Positions 8,490 through 16,632 of a stretch of 64,000 nucleotides of DNA are shown here, piece by piece (positions within the stretch are counted from its first letter, which is position 1; each line of letters begins with the position of its first letter). The translations under genes were made by a program, and so were the position numbers. This DNA comes from Candidatus Saccharimonadota bacterium (GTDB lineage Bacteria; Patescibacteriota; Saccharimonadia; Saccharimonadales; UBA4665). The notes below the pieces were generated by a model. The model searched no databases. It was not told the origin of the DNA and saw only the letters and a list, made by a program, of their open reading frames with translations. The stretch is from the NCBI GenBank assembly GCA_024635495.1, contig JAGXIT010000004.1:124001-188000 (forward strand). The letters are read 5' to 3'.

Positions 8490-10976
8490 ATGCTTTGGTA
8501 TAGAGAAACAGAACAAAAACTATTTGAAATACTAGAAACTTCAAACCATGGGTTATCTAAGCCTGAAGTCACCCAGCGGCAGAAGGAATATGGCCTTAAC
8601 CAAGTCGCCGCCAAGAAGGACTCAATCTGGAAGGTAATATTTGAGCCGTTTGCGAACGCGTTCGTAGCAGTATTACTTGCGGCTGCCATAGTCAGCCTCA
8701 TCAGCCACGAAAAGCTCGACGCGATTATTATTGGAATTATCGTTATCATCAATGCGATTATCTTCTACACCCAACATTATGCGACGTTGCGTGTACTGCG
8801 AAGCCTCAAAAAGCATTCCGAGAGTCGAGTTCGTGTCCTCAGAGATGGCCAATCCGTAACCATATCTTCCATACAACTTGTACCGGGCGATATTATTACC
8901 CTAGATGAAGGTGGTCGTATCCCTGCTGATGTGCGCATTATTCACACCGACATGATTCAGGTCGACGAATCGGCGCTCACCGGAGAGTCGGTGCCAGTAC
9001 GCAAGCACGCCTCAACACTGAATTCAGAAAAACAAATCTATGAGCAAGACAATATGGCGTTTCAGGGTACGTATGTTCTGAATGGTAGCGCTACAGCACT
9101 TGTCGTTGCGACAGGCATACGGACTGAGTTTGGCAAAATCGCTGATCTTGCCAGCGGTGAGCACGATAAAAGCCCTGTTCAAGCAAAAATAGACCGATTG
9201 ATATCGTTGCTGATAAAAATTATTGGTGGCGTTGTGGTACTTGTATTTATGCTGTCGATGTACCGAGGTATACCGTTGGGTGAGGCTGTGCGCTTCGTCT
9301 TGTCGCTGGCTGTCTCGGCTGTACCCGAAGGGCTACCTGTGGCACTGACCGTGATAATCGTGCTTGGCATGCGCAGGATGGCAAAGAAACATGCACTGGT
9401 GCGGTCATTCAAGGCTATCGAGGACGTCGGGCTTATCACGACTATCGCGACCGATAAGACCGGCACCCTGACTAAGAACCATCTTACCGTAATAGAGCAT
9501 TGGAATAGTGACGATTCGATCGATACCTTACAATCTGCACATCACACTATTGATACTTCGGCTAGTCAGATCGATCCACTCGATATCGCTATCTATGAGA
9601 ACGTCCCGCGCAAAACCGCTGCGCCCAGTAGAGTGTATCCATTCGATGTTGCCCTGCGGATGAGTGGGGCTTATTTTGCGCATGAAAAAGCCTTGTATAT
9701 CAAAGGCAGTCCTGAGCATGTTTTGTCCGCATCGGCGACAACAAAAACAATCTATCATAAAGCCGAATCAATCATGCATGAAATGGCATCCAAGGGCTAT
9801 CGTGTTATCGCAGTCGCAAAGCTTGATGCTGTCGAAAAGGCCCCGGAGGATTTATCTGTCTTACATAAAAAGCCACAGTTTCTTGGGTTTGTAGCGTTTG
9901 CAGATGAACTTCGACCAGATACAGCACGTGCTGTAAAAGCTGCCCACGCTGCTGGTATCGACGTCAAAATGATTACTGGCGACCACTATGAGACCGCGTT
10001 TAACATCACCAAGGCAGTAGGTATTGCAGAGCATCCAAGCCAAGTTATGTTGGGTAGTGACTTGCCAAAAGATGCAGTTGCACTCCAAGAAGCCGTTCGT
10101 ACGCATAGCGTTTTTGCGCGTATTTTGCCAGAAGATAAATACCGCATTTTACAGAGCCTGAAAGAGACTGAGATTACTGCCATGACGGGTGACGGTGCAA
10201 ATGATGTGCCAGCACTCGCGAGTGCGCACGTGGGGTTTGCGATGGGCTCGGGAAATGACATTGCGCGTGATGCGGGTGATATTGTGCTGCTCAAGGATAG
10301 CTTTTCTACTATTATCCAAGCTATCGCCGAAGGCCGAAAGATATACGATAATATTCGACGTATGCTTTTCTTCTTGTTGTCGACGACACTTGGCGAGGTC
10401 ATCACTATGGTTGGGGCGTTGATATTTGGCTTACCATTGCCTGTGACGGCCATCCAAATCCTCTGGGTCAACTTAGTCACCGATACGGCGATGGTACTGC
10501 CTCTCGGACTAGAACCAGCCGAAGAGGGTAATATGAAGCGACCACCTCGCCGCCCGAATGAGCCATTGCTTAGCCGACTATTGCTCTCGCGTATGATATT
10601 TGTAGCTAGCGCCATTGCTATCGTGGTGCTTGCAGCCGTGTTCACGCTGAACGCTGATGGCTATACTACTCCAGAGATACAGACGGTTGCCTTTATGGCT
10701 CTCATCGCGGCCCAGTGGGTAAATGCCCTGAACGCTCGGAGTGAGTACGTCTCAGCCTTCCGCCGCGTCAAGACAATGAATAAAGGCCTTGGTATAGGCT
10801 TTTTGGTCGCCTTTTCTCTACAAATGCTCGTGATGTTTGGGCCACTTGCGCATGTCTTCCATATCCAGCCAGTTGCTATCTCGACCCTGCTCTTGTGGGC
10901 GGCGTTATCTGGAGCTGCAGTATTGTTCGCTGGTGAGTTGCACAAGCTGATATTAAATAAAAAAGCACCAAAGTAA
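8490..10976 (+). CDS. Type II cation-transporting P-type ATPase (Ca2+-ATPase-like)
   Basis: About 828 aa with the full P-type layout: N-terminal cation ATPase domain, ALTGES in the actuator domain, phosphorylated Asp in DKTGTLT (about residue 322), TGDGANDVPAL hinge, and six C-terminal membrane helices. PEGLP in helix M4 and NLVTDTAM in M6 match the ion site of PMR1/SERCA-like calcium pumps, although Na+ or other cations cannot be excluded. It should export cations using ATP. TATAAT sits at 8477-8482, seven bases before the ATG at 8490, so the mRNA is probably leaderless; a GTG at 8484 is too close to that -10 to be used. It stands alone, divergent from the FecR-domain gene. Confidence 0.92.
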   Translation: MLWYRETEQKLFEILETSNHGLSKPEVTQRQKEYGLNQVAAKKDSIWKVIFEPFANAFVAVLLAAAIVSLISHEKLDAIIIGIIVIINAIIFYTQHYATLRVLRSLKKHSESRVRVLRDGQSVTISSIQLVPGDIITLDEGGRIPADVRIIHTDMIQVDESALTGESVPVRKHASTLNSEKQIYEQDNMAFQGTYVLNGSATALVVATGIRTEFGKIADLASGEHDKSPVQAKIDRLISLLIKIIGGVVVLVFMLSMYRGIPLGEAVRFVLSLAVSAVPEGLPVALTVIIVLGMRRMAKKHALVRSFKAIEDVGLITTIATDKTGTLTKNHLTVIEHWNSDDSIDTLQSAHHTIDTSASQIDPLDIAIYENVPRKTAAPSRVYPFDVALRMSGAYFAHEKALYIKGSPEHVLSASATTKTIYHKAESIMHEMASKGYRVIAVAKLDAVEKAPEDLSVLHKKPQFLGFVAFADELRPDTARAVKAAHAAGIDVKMITGDHYETAFNITKAVGIAEHPSQVMLGSDLPKDAVALQEAVRTHSVFARILPEDKYRILQSLKETEITAMTGDGANDVPALASAHVGFAMGSGNDIARDAGDIVLLKDSFSTIIQAIAEGRKIYDNIRRMLFFLLSTTLGEVITMVGALIFGLPLPVTAIQILWVNLVTDTAMVLPLGLEPAEEGNMKRPPRRPNEPLLSRLLLSRMIFVASAIAIVVLAAVFTLNADGYTTPEIQTVAFMALIAAQWVNALNARSEYVSAFRRVKTMNKGLGIGFLVAFSLQMLVMFGPLAHVFHIQPVAISTLLLWAALSGAAVLFAGELHKLILNKKAPK

Positions 10977-11000
10977 ATCACCTAACGCTCGAGTAGTACA

Positions 11001-11657
11001 CTACTCGGCGAAGTGTGAATGATCGTTAAGCGTCCAGATTCGCCAAGTCGGCTCTTCCTCGAATGCATCGGTGTAGCGCAAAACAGTGATACCAGTATTT
11101 TCGAAACTAATTCGTCGTAAGAACTTGTCGAGTAGCTCGGGTGTGAGGGCGTCGCCCAATACTACTTGGGCCGTCAATGCTCGCAGAAAATGGCCATGTG
11201 TCACGACCGCGAGCGTGTTCTCAGGCCTGTCGAGTAGATATTTGAGTGCTTCGGCAGTCCTCTGTGTGAAATCATCGTAGTTCTCGCCGTCTGCGACGCG
11301 GAGTTCGGGGTTTTGTAGTGACTCTTGCCATTTGCGCCAGAGATTACCAGCTGCAACGTCTGTGTGTGGCTTACCATCAAGCTCACGTGGTTTTCTGCAC
11401 TCTACAAACAGATCTGAGTGAACGACATCTTTCTCGGCCTTATGCGCGATTATCTCGGCTGTTTCGGCGGCTCTCGGTAGTGGGCTGGAGATGATAGTCT
11501 CAAATCCAACCTGGCTCATCCTAGTGGCCAAAGTCATCGCCTGGGCCTTTCCTGTGTCACTTAAAATAGCACTTTCGCCCTGAAATATTGGACTAATATT
11601 GTGCTCACTCTGACCGTGACGGACAAGGTATATCGTTTTCGCTACAGGCATGCTCAT
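11001..11657 (-). CDS. Histidine phosphatase (phosphoglycerate mutase-like) family protein
   Basis: A 218-aa protein opening with the catalytic VRHGQSEHN motif (residues 12-20, phospho-accepting His), then SSPLPRAAETAEII with the second Arg, the acid/base Glu region near FVECRKPRELDGKP, and the second catalytic His in VVTHGHFLRAL. This is the branch-2-free, cofactor-dependent PGM fold; members are phosphatases for sugar phosphates, cobalamin intermediates or nucleotides as often as true mutases, so the substrate is open. TACAAT lies eight bases before the ATG, and no Shine-Dalgarno is seen, pointing to leaderless translation. It converges with the P-type ATPase gene. Confidence 0.87.
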   Translation of the reverse strand: MSMPVAKTIYLVRHGQSEHNISPIFQGESAILSDTGKAQAMTLATRMSQVGFETIISSPLPRAAETAEIIAHKAEKDVVHSDLFVECRKPRELDGKPHTDVAAGNLWRKWQESLQNPELRVADGENYDDFTQRTAEALKYLLDRPENTLAVVTHGHFLRALTAQVVLGDALTPELLDKFLRRISFENTGITVLRYTDAFEEEPTWRIWTLNDHSHFAE

Positions 11658-11696
11658 ATAGGCTCATTGTACCATCTAAGATATAGCTACAACATA

Positions 11697-11724
11697 AAAG
11701 CCCGGCACGATACCGCCGGGCTTT
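11697..11724 (-). terminator. Terminator behind the DUF5684 gene
   Basis: AAAGCCCGGC and GCCGGGCTTT form a perfect 10-bp stem around an eight-base loop; on the minus strand it runs into TTTTATGTT. It closes the DUF5684 transcript ahead of the histidine phosphatase gene. Confidence 0.85.
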
Positions 11725-11742
11725 ACAGGAGAAGTGTATGTA

Positions 11743-12159
11743 TTAGTCGTGTTTGATGCCAACGTACTTGTCATCGCCGAACCCAAGCATCGGATATCCA
11801 ACGAATGGGAAAAGAACCAGCATGAACACTGACCAGCCGGTGTCTTTACCGAAGTGCTTTCCGAGGTCAAGCGAGACCATAATAAGTACGACTAGATTGA
11901 CCAGCGGTACAGCTGCCAATAAAAAGCCCCAGCCATTTCTACCGGCAATGCGGAAAAGGGTGTAACTGTTATAGAGAGGTATAATTGACTTCCAGCCTTC
12001 TTCACCTGCTTTTGTAAACATCTTCCACATGGCTGCAATCATAAGAACGACCACCGCAAAATATAAAATAATCAATAAAGCCCCTGGCCCGCTACTTGTC
12101 GTTGTGTCTGTTGTTGTATATAGCGTAGTCGTCTGCGCCAAAATTGATACTAAATCCAT
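11743..12159 (-). CDS. DUF5684-type membrane protein
   Basis: A 138-aa protein with a Thr/Ser-rich extracellular N terminus, then three to four membrane helices. The central EEGWKSIIPLYNSYTLFRIA segment, with an amphipathic helix between spans and the following GRNGWGFLL, is the hallmark of the DUF5684 family, which is common in Saccharibacteria and Firmicutes and often annotated near signal peptidases. Its function is unknown. The start is well supported by AGGAGG nine bases before the ATG, with a TACAAT -10-like box just upstream, so unlike many neighbours this gene has a normal leader. It ends at a strong terminator. Confidence 0.85.
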   Translation of the reverse strand: MDLVSILAQTTTLYTTTDTTTSSGPGALLIILYFAVVVLMIAAMWKMFTKAGEEGWKSIIPLYNSYTLFRIAGRNGWGFLLAAVPLVNLVVLIMVSLDLGKHFGKDTGWSVFMLVLFPFVGYPMLGFGDDKYVGIKHD

Positions 12160-12273
12160 GTGTCCGCCCTCCTAGTTATTGTATTACCAGCATAGCACCA
12201 GCTTGCTTTATGTAGCAAGGATGCTCTTTTCGGGGGTCTGCGATCTAATACAAGAAAGACTATGCTTTGAAGG

Positions 12274-12615
12274 CTATTTTGAGTGACCGAGCTTGAACTG
12301 TACGAGTGCTTTGATAATTTCATCAGATGGAAGTTTGTCGTAATCAAAGCGTATCATTCCCTTAGAATGCTCTGCCTCGAGTAGGAGTGCTTTGTTGGCC
12401 TCGACGGCTGCCCCGCTGAAAGGGTACACGCTGAGGTGGTTCTTGTTTGCGGCCACAGCGATGATGGGGAAATTGCCATTTTTTATGGCTGGAACACCGT
12501 AGCTTATCATTCGCCTTGGATTTGGAATGTACTTAATCGCTATATCCATCACGTGAATAATAGCTTCTTGTTTCGTTTTATCGAGGGTGTCGAGGTATGG
12601 CTGCCATTCTGTCAT
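12274..12615 (-). CDS. DUF1801/YdhG-like small protein
   Basis: A 113-aa protein of the DUF1801 (YdhG/YjbR-like) fold: it begins with WQPYLDTL, followed by RRMISYGVPAIK (the conserved Tyr-Gly-Val-Pro loop), a beta strand run VAANKNHLSVYPF, and the C-terminal SKGMIRFDYDKLPSDEIIKALV block. Such proteins are common stand-alone domains of uncertain function, sometimes linked to iron-sulphur or stress responses. The length is normal for the family. GATACT lies six bases before the ATG and no Shine-Dalgarno is visible, again suggesting a leaderless mRNA. It heads a run of small co-directional genes. Confidence 0.85.
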   Translation of the reverse strand: MTEWQPYLDTLDKTKQEAIIHVMDIAIKYIPNPRRMISYGVPAIKNGNFPIIAVAANKNHLSVYPFSGAAVEANKALLLEAEHSKGMIRFDYDKLPSDEIIKALVQFKLGHSK

Positions 12616-12679
12616 ACCTATAGTATCTCACACATGACAATTCTCACACCATGCGCTAGCATATTTAGGCGCAGTTTAG

Positions 12680-12949
12680 CTAGTTTGCGCTGCCGTTTTT
12701 CTCTCTGTGTTGGCAGCCTGCCCAGCAGCACGGTCTGCGCATGCCAGATGACATCTTAGAGAGTCCAACTTCTATGCGGCGCTTGCGTGTTGCTTCTTTC
12801 TTTGCCTCTTCTACCCAACAAATCCACTCGTTTCGTGCGAGTGGCGTTATATCTTCCCAGAGTTCAAATACCTTTGGTGAAGACAAGATTGCTCTCTCGA
12901 AATCCTTTGGAAGTGTATGGGCGACGCCATTTGAAATTTCTTTTTTCAT
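12680..12949 (-). CDS. YdeI/OmpD-associated (OmdA) family protein
   Basis: An 89-aa protein consisting of the C-terminal OmdA/YdeI helical domain: LPKDFERAI, then a WICWVEEAKKEATRKRRIE helix and a Cys-rich end PCCWAGCQHR. The N-terminal DUF1905 beta-barrel often fused to it is absent, and the short form matches stand-alone family members. The domain has been linked to bacteriocin or peptide-antibiotic protection in Proteobacteria, but the biochemical role is unknown. The two Cys pairs at the tail could bind a metal. TAGTAT lies nine bases before the ATG without a Shine-Dalgarno. Confidence 0.83.
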   Translation of the reverse strand: MKKEISNGVAHTLPKDFERAILSSPKVFELWEDITPLARNEWICWVEEAKKEATRKRRIEVGLSKMSSGMRRPCCWAGCQHREKNGSAN

Positions 12950-12975
12950 AGTCTCAGAATACTAACGTTATTATT

Positions 12976-13362
12976 TTAAACTTTTAATAGAGGTGAAGCT
13001 TCCTTGAGCTTGAAGGTGATGGCCATCACGCCGTACTCTTCCTCGTCTTCTGGGCTATAGAATTTGCGGTAGATAGCGAGGGCGTCTTCTTTCGACTCAG
13101 CATCAGGGACTGCCGCTTGAAACTCGATAGTACCGAGCATTTCTTCGAAGTTTTCGAAATACAGGAGTTGTGTGATGACGACGGTAGCCATGCCAGGCAT
13201 GGAGGTTATAACCTTGCCTTCTTGCCAGACGTCCTCTCGGAGGCTGATTTCGTCACCAACGCGTAGCTTGAGAAATTTCGGTTTTCCGATCCGAACCTCG
13301 ATAGTTTTTGCGCCGTTCAGTACGGTCTGGAGGAGTGATGATTCGATACCAATTTCTTGCAT
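12976..13362 (-). CDS. ASCH-domain protein
   Basis: A 128-aa protein with an ASCH (PUA-like) beta-barrel: KTIEVRIGKPKFLKLRVGDEI near the N terminus carries the conserved GxKxxExR-like loop, and YSPEDEEEYGVMAITFKL at the C terminus is typical of the family. ASCH proteins bind RNA or act on modified nucleosides (for example the N4-acetylcytidine amidohydrolase YqfB), and this length fits a stand-alone enzyme. The specific substrate is not readable. TATCAT is seven bases before the ATG and there is no Shine-Dalgarno. It lies between OmdA-like and FMN-reductase genes on the same strand. Confidence 0.82.
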   Translation of the reverse strand: MQEIGIESSLLQTVLNGAKTIEVRIGKPKFLKLRVGDEISLREDVWQEGKVITSMPGMATVVITQLLYFENFEEMLGTIEFQAAVPDAESKEDALAIYRKFYSPEDEEEYGVMAITFKLKEASPLLKV

Positions 13363-13380
13363 GGGTACTATGATAACAGA

Positions 13381-13953
13381 CTAGCTGGGGTGATGGCTAC
13401 TTGGCTCATTGTCTCTGCCAGCTTTCAGCACTTTCGTCATCCACAGCAATTCTACCCAAGCTTTTTCGATGTATTTGCGTACCGCCTCGTTTTGTAGCTC
13501 GCCCTCATCGTTGAATAGCTCATTCACTTTCGGAAATTGCATATCGCTGAAGGTGCTCACCATGCCCATCTCGCGCACGGTGCCGACAAGCTGTTCTATA
13601 GCTCGCACCCCACCCCATTGGCCGCTGGATACCCCCGCAAAAGCCACTGGCTTATGGATGTAATTCTTCAGCTCACTGTCGAGCATACGCTTCAAGGTGC
13701 CCGGGAAGCTGTGGTTATACTCGGGCGACACGATGAAAAAGCCTTGGGCTCGCTCGGTTACTGCAGTGTAGCGTGGGTCTTTGCCTTCTGGGTCATTGCC
13801 GTCACCTGGGAAATAGAAGTCTTTCGGATCGACGACTTCGGTTTCGATTTCTTCAAACGTGTTGCCAATTTCTGCCACGAGGCGCGCTGCGAAGATGCTT
13901 TTGCGCTGCTCGCGCGTCGTGCCGGCGAGTACGGGGATGTAGAGTTTCTCCAT
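13381..13953 (-). CDS. NADPH-dependent FMN reductase family flavoprotein
   Basis: A 190-aa flavodoxin-like protein. The first strand IPVLAGTTRE binds the FMN phosphate, SPEYNHSFPGTLKRMLD (about residues 76-92) is the classic FMN_red active-site loop, and FAGVSSGQWGGVRA contacts the isoalloxazine ring. It should use NAD(P)H to reduce FMN or quinone-like electrophiles in the cytosol. The gene starts nine bases after the DUF427 gene ends, and GGAG precedes its ATG, so the two form an operon. Such pairs are common in oxidative-stress contexts, but nothing here shows regulation directly. Confidence 0.9.
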   Translation of the reverse strand: MEKLYIPVLAGTTREQRKSIFAARLVAEIGNTFEEIETEVVDPKDFYFPGDGNDPEGKDPRYTAVTERAQGFFIVSPEYNHSFPGTLKRMLDSELKNYIHKPVAFAGVSSGQWGGVRAIEQLVGTVREMGMVSTFSDMQFPKVNELFNDEGELQNEAVRKYIEKAWVELLWMTKVLKAGRDNEPSSHHPS

Positions 13954-13961
13954 AGCTGGGA

Positions 13962-14264
13962 TTACTCCGATACCTGTACGTCTTGGCCGAAAGTAACGTA
14001 ACCAGAGAAGTCTTTGTGCATGCGCTCAATCGCACTCGGAAGTGGCTCTGGGTAGCTCCAAGCATTGTCTTTGCTGACGGTGTCACCTTTGCTGATGTCG
14101 AAGTATTGGCATACGCCCTTCCATGGGCAGGTGTATGGTGTCGGACTTTTGCTCAAATAATCTTGATTGACTGAGTCGGGTGGAAAATACCAGTTCCCTT
14201 CGATAAAAATCAAATCTTCTTTAGTAGCTTCGGCGATTACGGTGTTATTCCAGATTGCTTTCAT
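13962..14264 (-). CDS. DUF427 domain protein
   Basis: A 100-aa protein made of one DUF427 domain: MKAIWNNTVIAEA, then EGNWYFPPDSV, the conserved TPYTCPWKGVCQYFD block with its Cys/Trp/Lys, and AWSYPEP followed by a C-terminal helix. DUF427 is a small beta-tent fold of unknown function, often encoded with oxidoreductases. The start ATG at 14264 has GAGGGGG about eleven bases upstream and a CATAAT-like box before that, so it is the first gene of a two-gene unit with the FMN reductase. The gap 14265-14502 upstream shows no gene. Confidence 0.9.
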   Translation of the reverse strand: MKAIWNNTVIAEATKEDLIFIEGNWYFPPDSVNQDYLSKSPTPYTCPWKGVCQYFDISKGDTVSKDNAWSYPEPLPSAIERMHKDFSGYVTFGQDVQVSE

Positions 14265-14502
14265 AGGTGTATCCCCCTCGAGTTATTATGCCCGTTGGCG
14301 TTTTTCGCACTACTAGCATTCTAACAAACATAGCCAAGCCACCGAAATATGAAGCCGCCGTGGCACACCACTACCCCGACCCATGTGTCTACCTATTCTT
14401 CCCTGTTATTTCACTAGACTTATATAAGTCTTTATATAAGTTAAAACATAAACTTTAGCTCGTTGATTGACAATCAGTGGAGGGTGATTTTGTGCATTTC
14501 TG

Positions 14503-14910
14503 TTAGTTTGGCGAGGGAGTTTTGGAACGTATGACTGCGGTGTGTCCGTAGATGCCGACGAGTAGAATGATGGACATCACGTATCGTTCAAAGGTCGTGC
14601 CGAATAGTTGCATGACGAGCCCAAGTACCCAAAACACGGTGATGAAATACAGCGTGCGTTGTTGCCATAGCTTTACCGCGCCGTGCGTAGTTGCAACCTT
14701 CCAGACGAATCGAAAGAGGACAGCTGCTAGTATCAGGCTGAGTAGCGATTGCACAGCCTGGTCATCGTAGGACTTGGCCATACCCCCATTTACCCAGTCG
14801 TATGGAATAATCTTTGCGATGACGAGTAGATGTGTGGCGATGACGGCGGCGTAAAAGCTCAAGACGAGCTTCTCCCCGAGGTTATTATTCGATATAGATG
14901 TTTTGCTCAT
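14503..14910 (-). CDS. Small membrane protein, about four TM helices
   Basis: A 135-aa hydrophobic protein. After a short polar N terminus it has predicted spans at about residues 14-33, 50-70, 82-103 and 108-127, with the basic loop KLWQQRT between spans two and three. I recognise no family and see no active-site motif. TATACT lies six bases upstream of the ATG at 14910 and no Shine-Dalgarno is present, so the message is probably leaderless. It is followed downstream (14265-14502) by a gap without a clear terminator. Confidence 0.7.
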   Translation of the reverse strand: MSKTSISNNNLGEKLVLSFYAAVIATHLLVIAKIIPYDWVNGGMAKSYDDQAVQSLLSLILAAVLFRFVWKVATTHGAVKLWQQRTLYFITVFWVLGLVMQLFGTTFERYVMSIILLVGIYGHTAVIRSKTPSPN

Positions 14911-14973
14911 ACAGCAAGTATAACAAAACTGATATTTTGAAATCGGTGATGATTTTTTTAAGGATGTCGTGAC

Positions 14974-15399
14974 TTAAAGCAGAAGCAGCCAGTATTTGAG
15001 CTGTTTTTCGCAAATTTCTTGAAAGTGTTTTGGGCCGATGTTGTATTTCTCTGCGATGGTGTGTAGCTTGTGAGTTTTCTTGGGGTTGCGCACTTCGTGC
15101 ACTTCTCTACTCGCGCCAGCCTTCCGGCCCGCACTCCTGAAGAATAGCCAGCGGCCACTGTACTTCGGGACCATGTAGACAACTCCAAGCGCAAATTGCC
15201 ACCGAGAAAAAGGAAATGCTATGTCGAAGCCGCCCCATCTCCCACGAGTGCAGGTATATACAACATCGCTCAGCTCACTCCATTTTTTGACAAGCTTTGT
15301 TTCTTCGTAATACTCGGCAAGTTCATCGGCTAGGTCATCCTCGTGCCACTTCTTGTCGAACTTTTCCATTTTTAGCCAACCATGCCACGTATTTAACAT
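14974..15399 (-). CDS. Hypothetical protein, 141 aa
   Basis: A soluble 141-aa protein rich in Trp and Lys. It has an acidic helical N-terminal part (KKWHEDDLADELAEYYEETK), a central TRGRWGGFDIAFPFSRW segment that looks like beta strands, and a basic C-terminal helix. No known motif is evident and I cannot name a family. The frame is supported by TACACT six bases before the ATG, the same leaderless arrangement seen for its neighbours, and by its normal amino-acid composition. It stands next to the divergent start of the aaRS-paralogue unit. Confidence 0.62.
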   Translation of the reverse strand: MLNTWHGWLKMEKFDKKWHEDDLADELAEYYEETKLVKKWSELSDVVYTCTRGRWGGFDIAFPFSRWQFALGVVYMVPKYSGRWLFFRSAGRKAGASREVHEVRNPKKTHKLHTIAEKYNIGPKHFQEICEKQLKYWLLLL

Positions 15400-15474
15400 G
15401 CACTCAGTGTACCAAACAAAACACAGTTTGTAATCGTCGTAAATAGATGATATTATATAGTTATTAATATATGG

Positions 15475-15493
15475 TATAGTTTTGTAAACTATA
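15475..15493 (+). promoter_or_regulatory. Palindrome overlapping the promoter of the AsnRS-like gene
   Basis: TATAGTTT and AAACTATA are exact inverted 8-bp arms around TGT. The left arm includes TATAGT, a plausible -10, placing the transcription start inside the palindrome, so a bound regulator would block initiation. AAGGA follows at 15497-15501, about twelve bases before the ATG. Confidence 0.5.
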
Positions 15494-15512
15494 GCTAAGG
15501 AATAAGCAATAT

Positions 15513-16625
15513 ATGGTCACTAGGCAAATAGTTTCTGATATCGAAAAGGTAAATGCAGAATTCCAGAGCTTAAACGAAATATTTGTTTGTCCAATATATG
15601 ACCCAGCCACCCATTTTATAGAGTTGTCTCGTAGTCCATATTATCGTTCAATATTGTCATTAAGGCACGTGATAAAATTGCTTTCTGACGATTATATGGG
15701 ACGTAAGCAAAACGCTAAAAACATTGATCTATTCATGCTGACTCCCAGCGTATCTTCGCCAATGGGGCCGGGATCTGACTCCGAAGCGATTCCAATTGAT
15801 TTTGGGGGCTCAAAAAGCTACTTAACGGATTCTTCACAGTTTGGATTTGAGCCAATTCTTATGAATGGCATAGACAAGGTCTATTGCTATCTACCTTCTT
15901 TAAGGGGCGAAGAACCGGACAAACGTCATCTTAACCAATTTTTTCACTGTGAGATTGAGTTAAGAGGCACACTTAATGAGGTGATGATTGTTGGTGAAGA
16001 GTTTATTAAGTATCTGGCAGATGGTCTTATGAATTGCCCTGCCCTTCTTTCGACGATTAGTTTTAACCCCGAGAAAACCATGAACGCTCTGGAGTTATTG
16101 CGTGATAATGATTTTTGTCGTATTGAGTTCAGCGAGGCCTGTGACCTGCTGATCAAGAACGGCTTTAGCAGGTACGTGAATATAACAGAGCATGGACGCG
16201 ACATAAGCTCAGACGGTGAAATTATGCTGATGAGCCTGCTCAAATGTAAAACACCTTTATGGGTTACGTATTATGATCGAGGAAGAGTCGCATTTTACCA
16301 GAAACCCGATCCTGCAGATCCTAAAAGAGTTTTGAACGCTGACCTGCTATTCCCGCCCCTTTCTCCAAGTGGGTTTGGGGGAGAAATTCTTGGAGCAGGA
16401 CAACGACAGGATGACTCGGATGAAATACGTGAATCGATTTGCTCGCAAGGTCTCGATACTAGTCCGTACGAATGGTATATTGGCTTGAGAGATGATAAAT
16501 CATATGAAACTACTTCAGGTTTTGGGCTTGGAATAGAAAGATTTATTGCATGGTCTATCGGATGTGGTGACCTGAAAAATGTTATACCCTATCCGCGGCT
16601 TAAGGGTGTCATGACTAAGCCGTAG
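15513..16625 (+). CDS. Class II aaRS core protein (AsnRS/AspRS-like, no anticodon domain)
   Basis: A 370-aa protein that matches the catalytic core of AsnRS/AspRS: SSQFGFEPILMNGIDKVY precedes a motif-2-like FFHCEIEL strand, and FGLGIERFIAWSIG (about residues 340-353) is motif 3 with its ATP-binding Arg. The N-terminal OB-fold anticodon domain of about 100 aa is missing; the protein starts directly with the core. Archaeal asparagine synthetases related to AsnRS, and amino-acid ligases in natural-product clusters, share this design. It therefore probably activates Asp, Asn or a related acid as an adenylate, without normal tRNA charging. First gene of a two-gene unit with the amidohydrolase. Confidence 0.78.
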   Translation: MVTRQIVSDIEKVNAEFQSLNEIFVCPIYDPATHFIELSRSPYYRSILSLRHVIKLLSDDYMGRKQNAKNIDLFMLTPSVSSPMGPGSDSEAIPIDFGGSKSYLTDSSQFGFEPILMNGIDKVYCYLPSLRGEEPDKRHLNQFFHCEIELRGTLNEVMIVGEEFIKYLADGLMNCPALLSTISFNPEKTMNALELLRDNDFCRIEFSEACDLLIKNGFSRYVNITEHGRDISSDGEIMLMSLLKCKTPLWVTYYDRGRVAFYQKPDPADPKRVLNADLLFPPLSPSGFGGEILGAGQRQDDSDEIRESICSQGLDTSPYEWYIGLRDDKSYETTSGFGLGIERFIAWSIGCGDLKNVIPYPRLKGVMTKP

Positions 16626-16632
16626 AAGAAAG

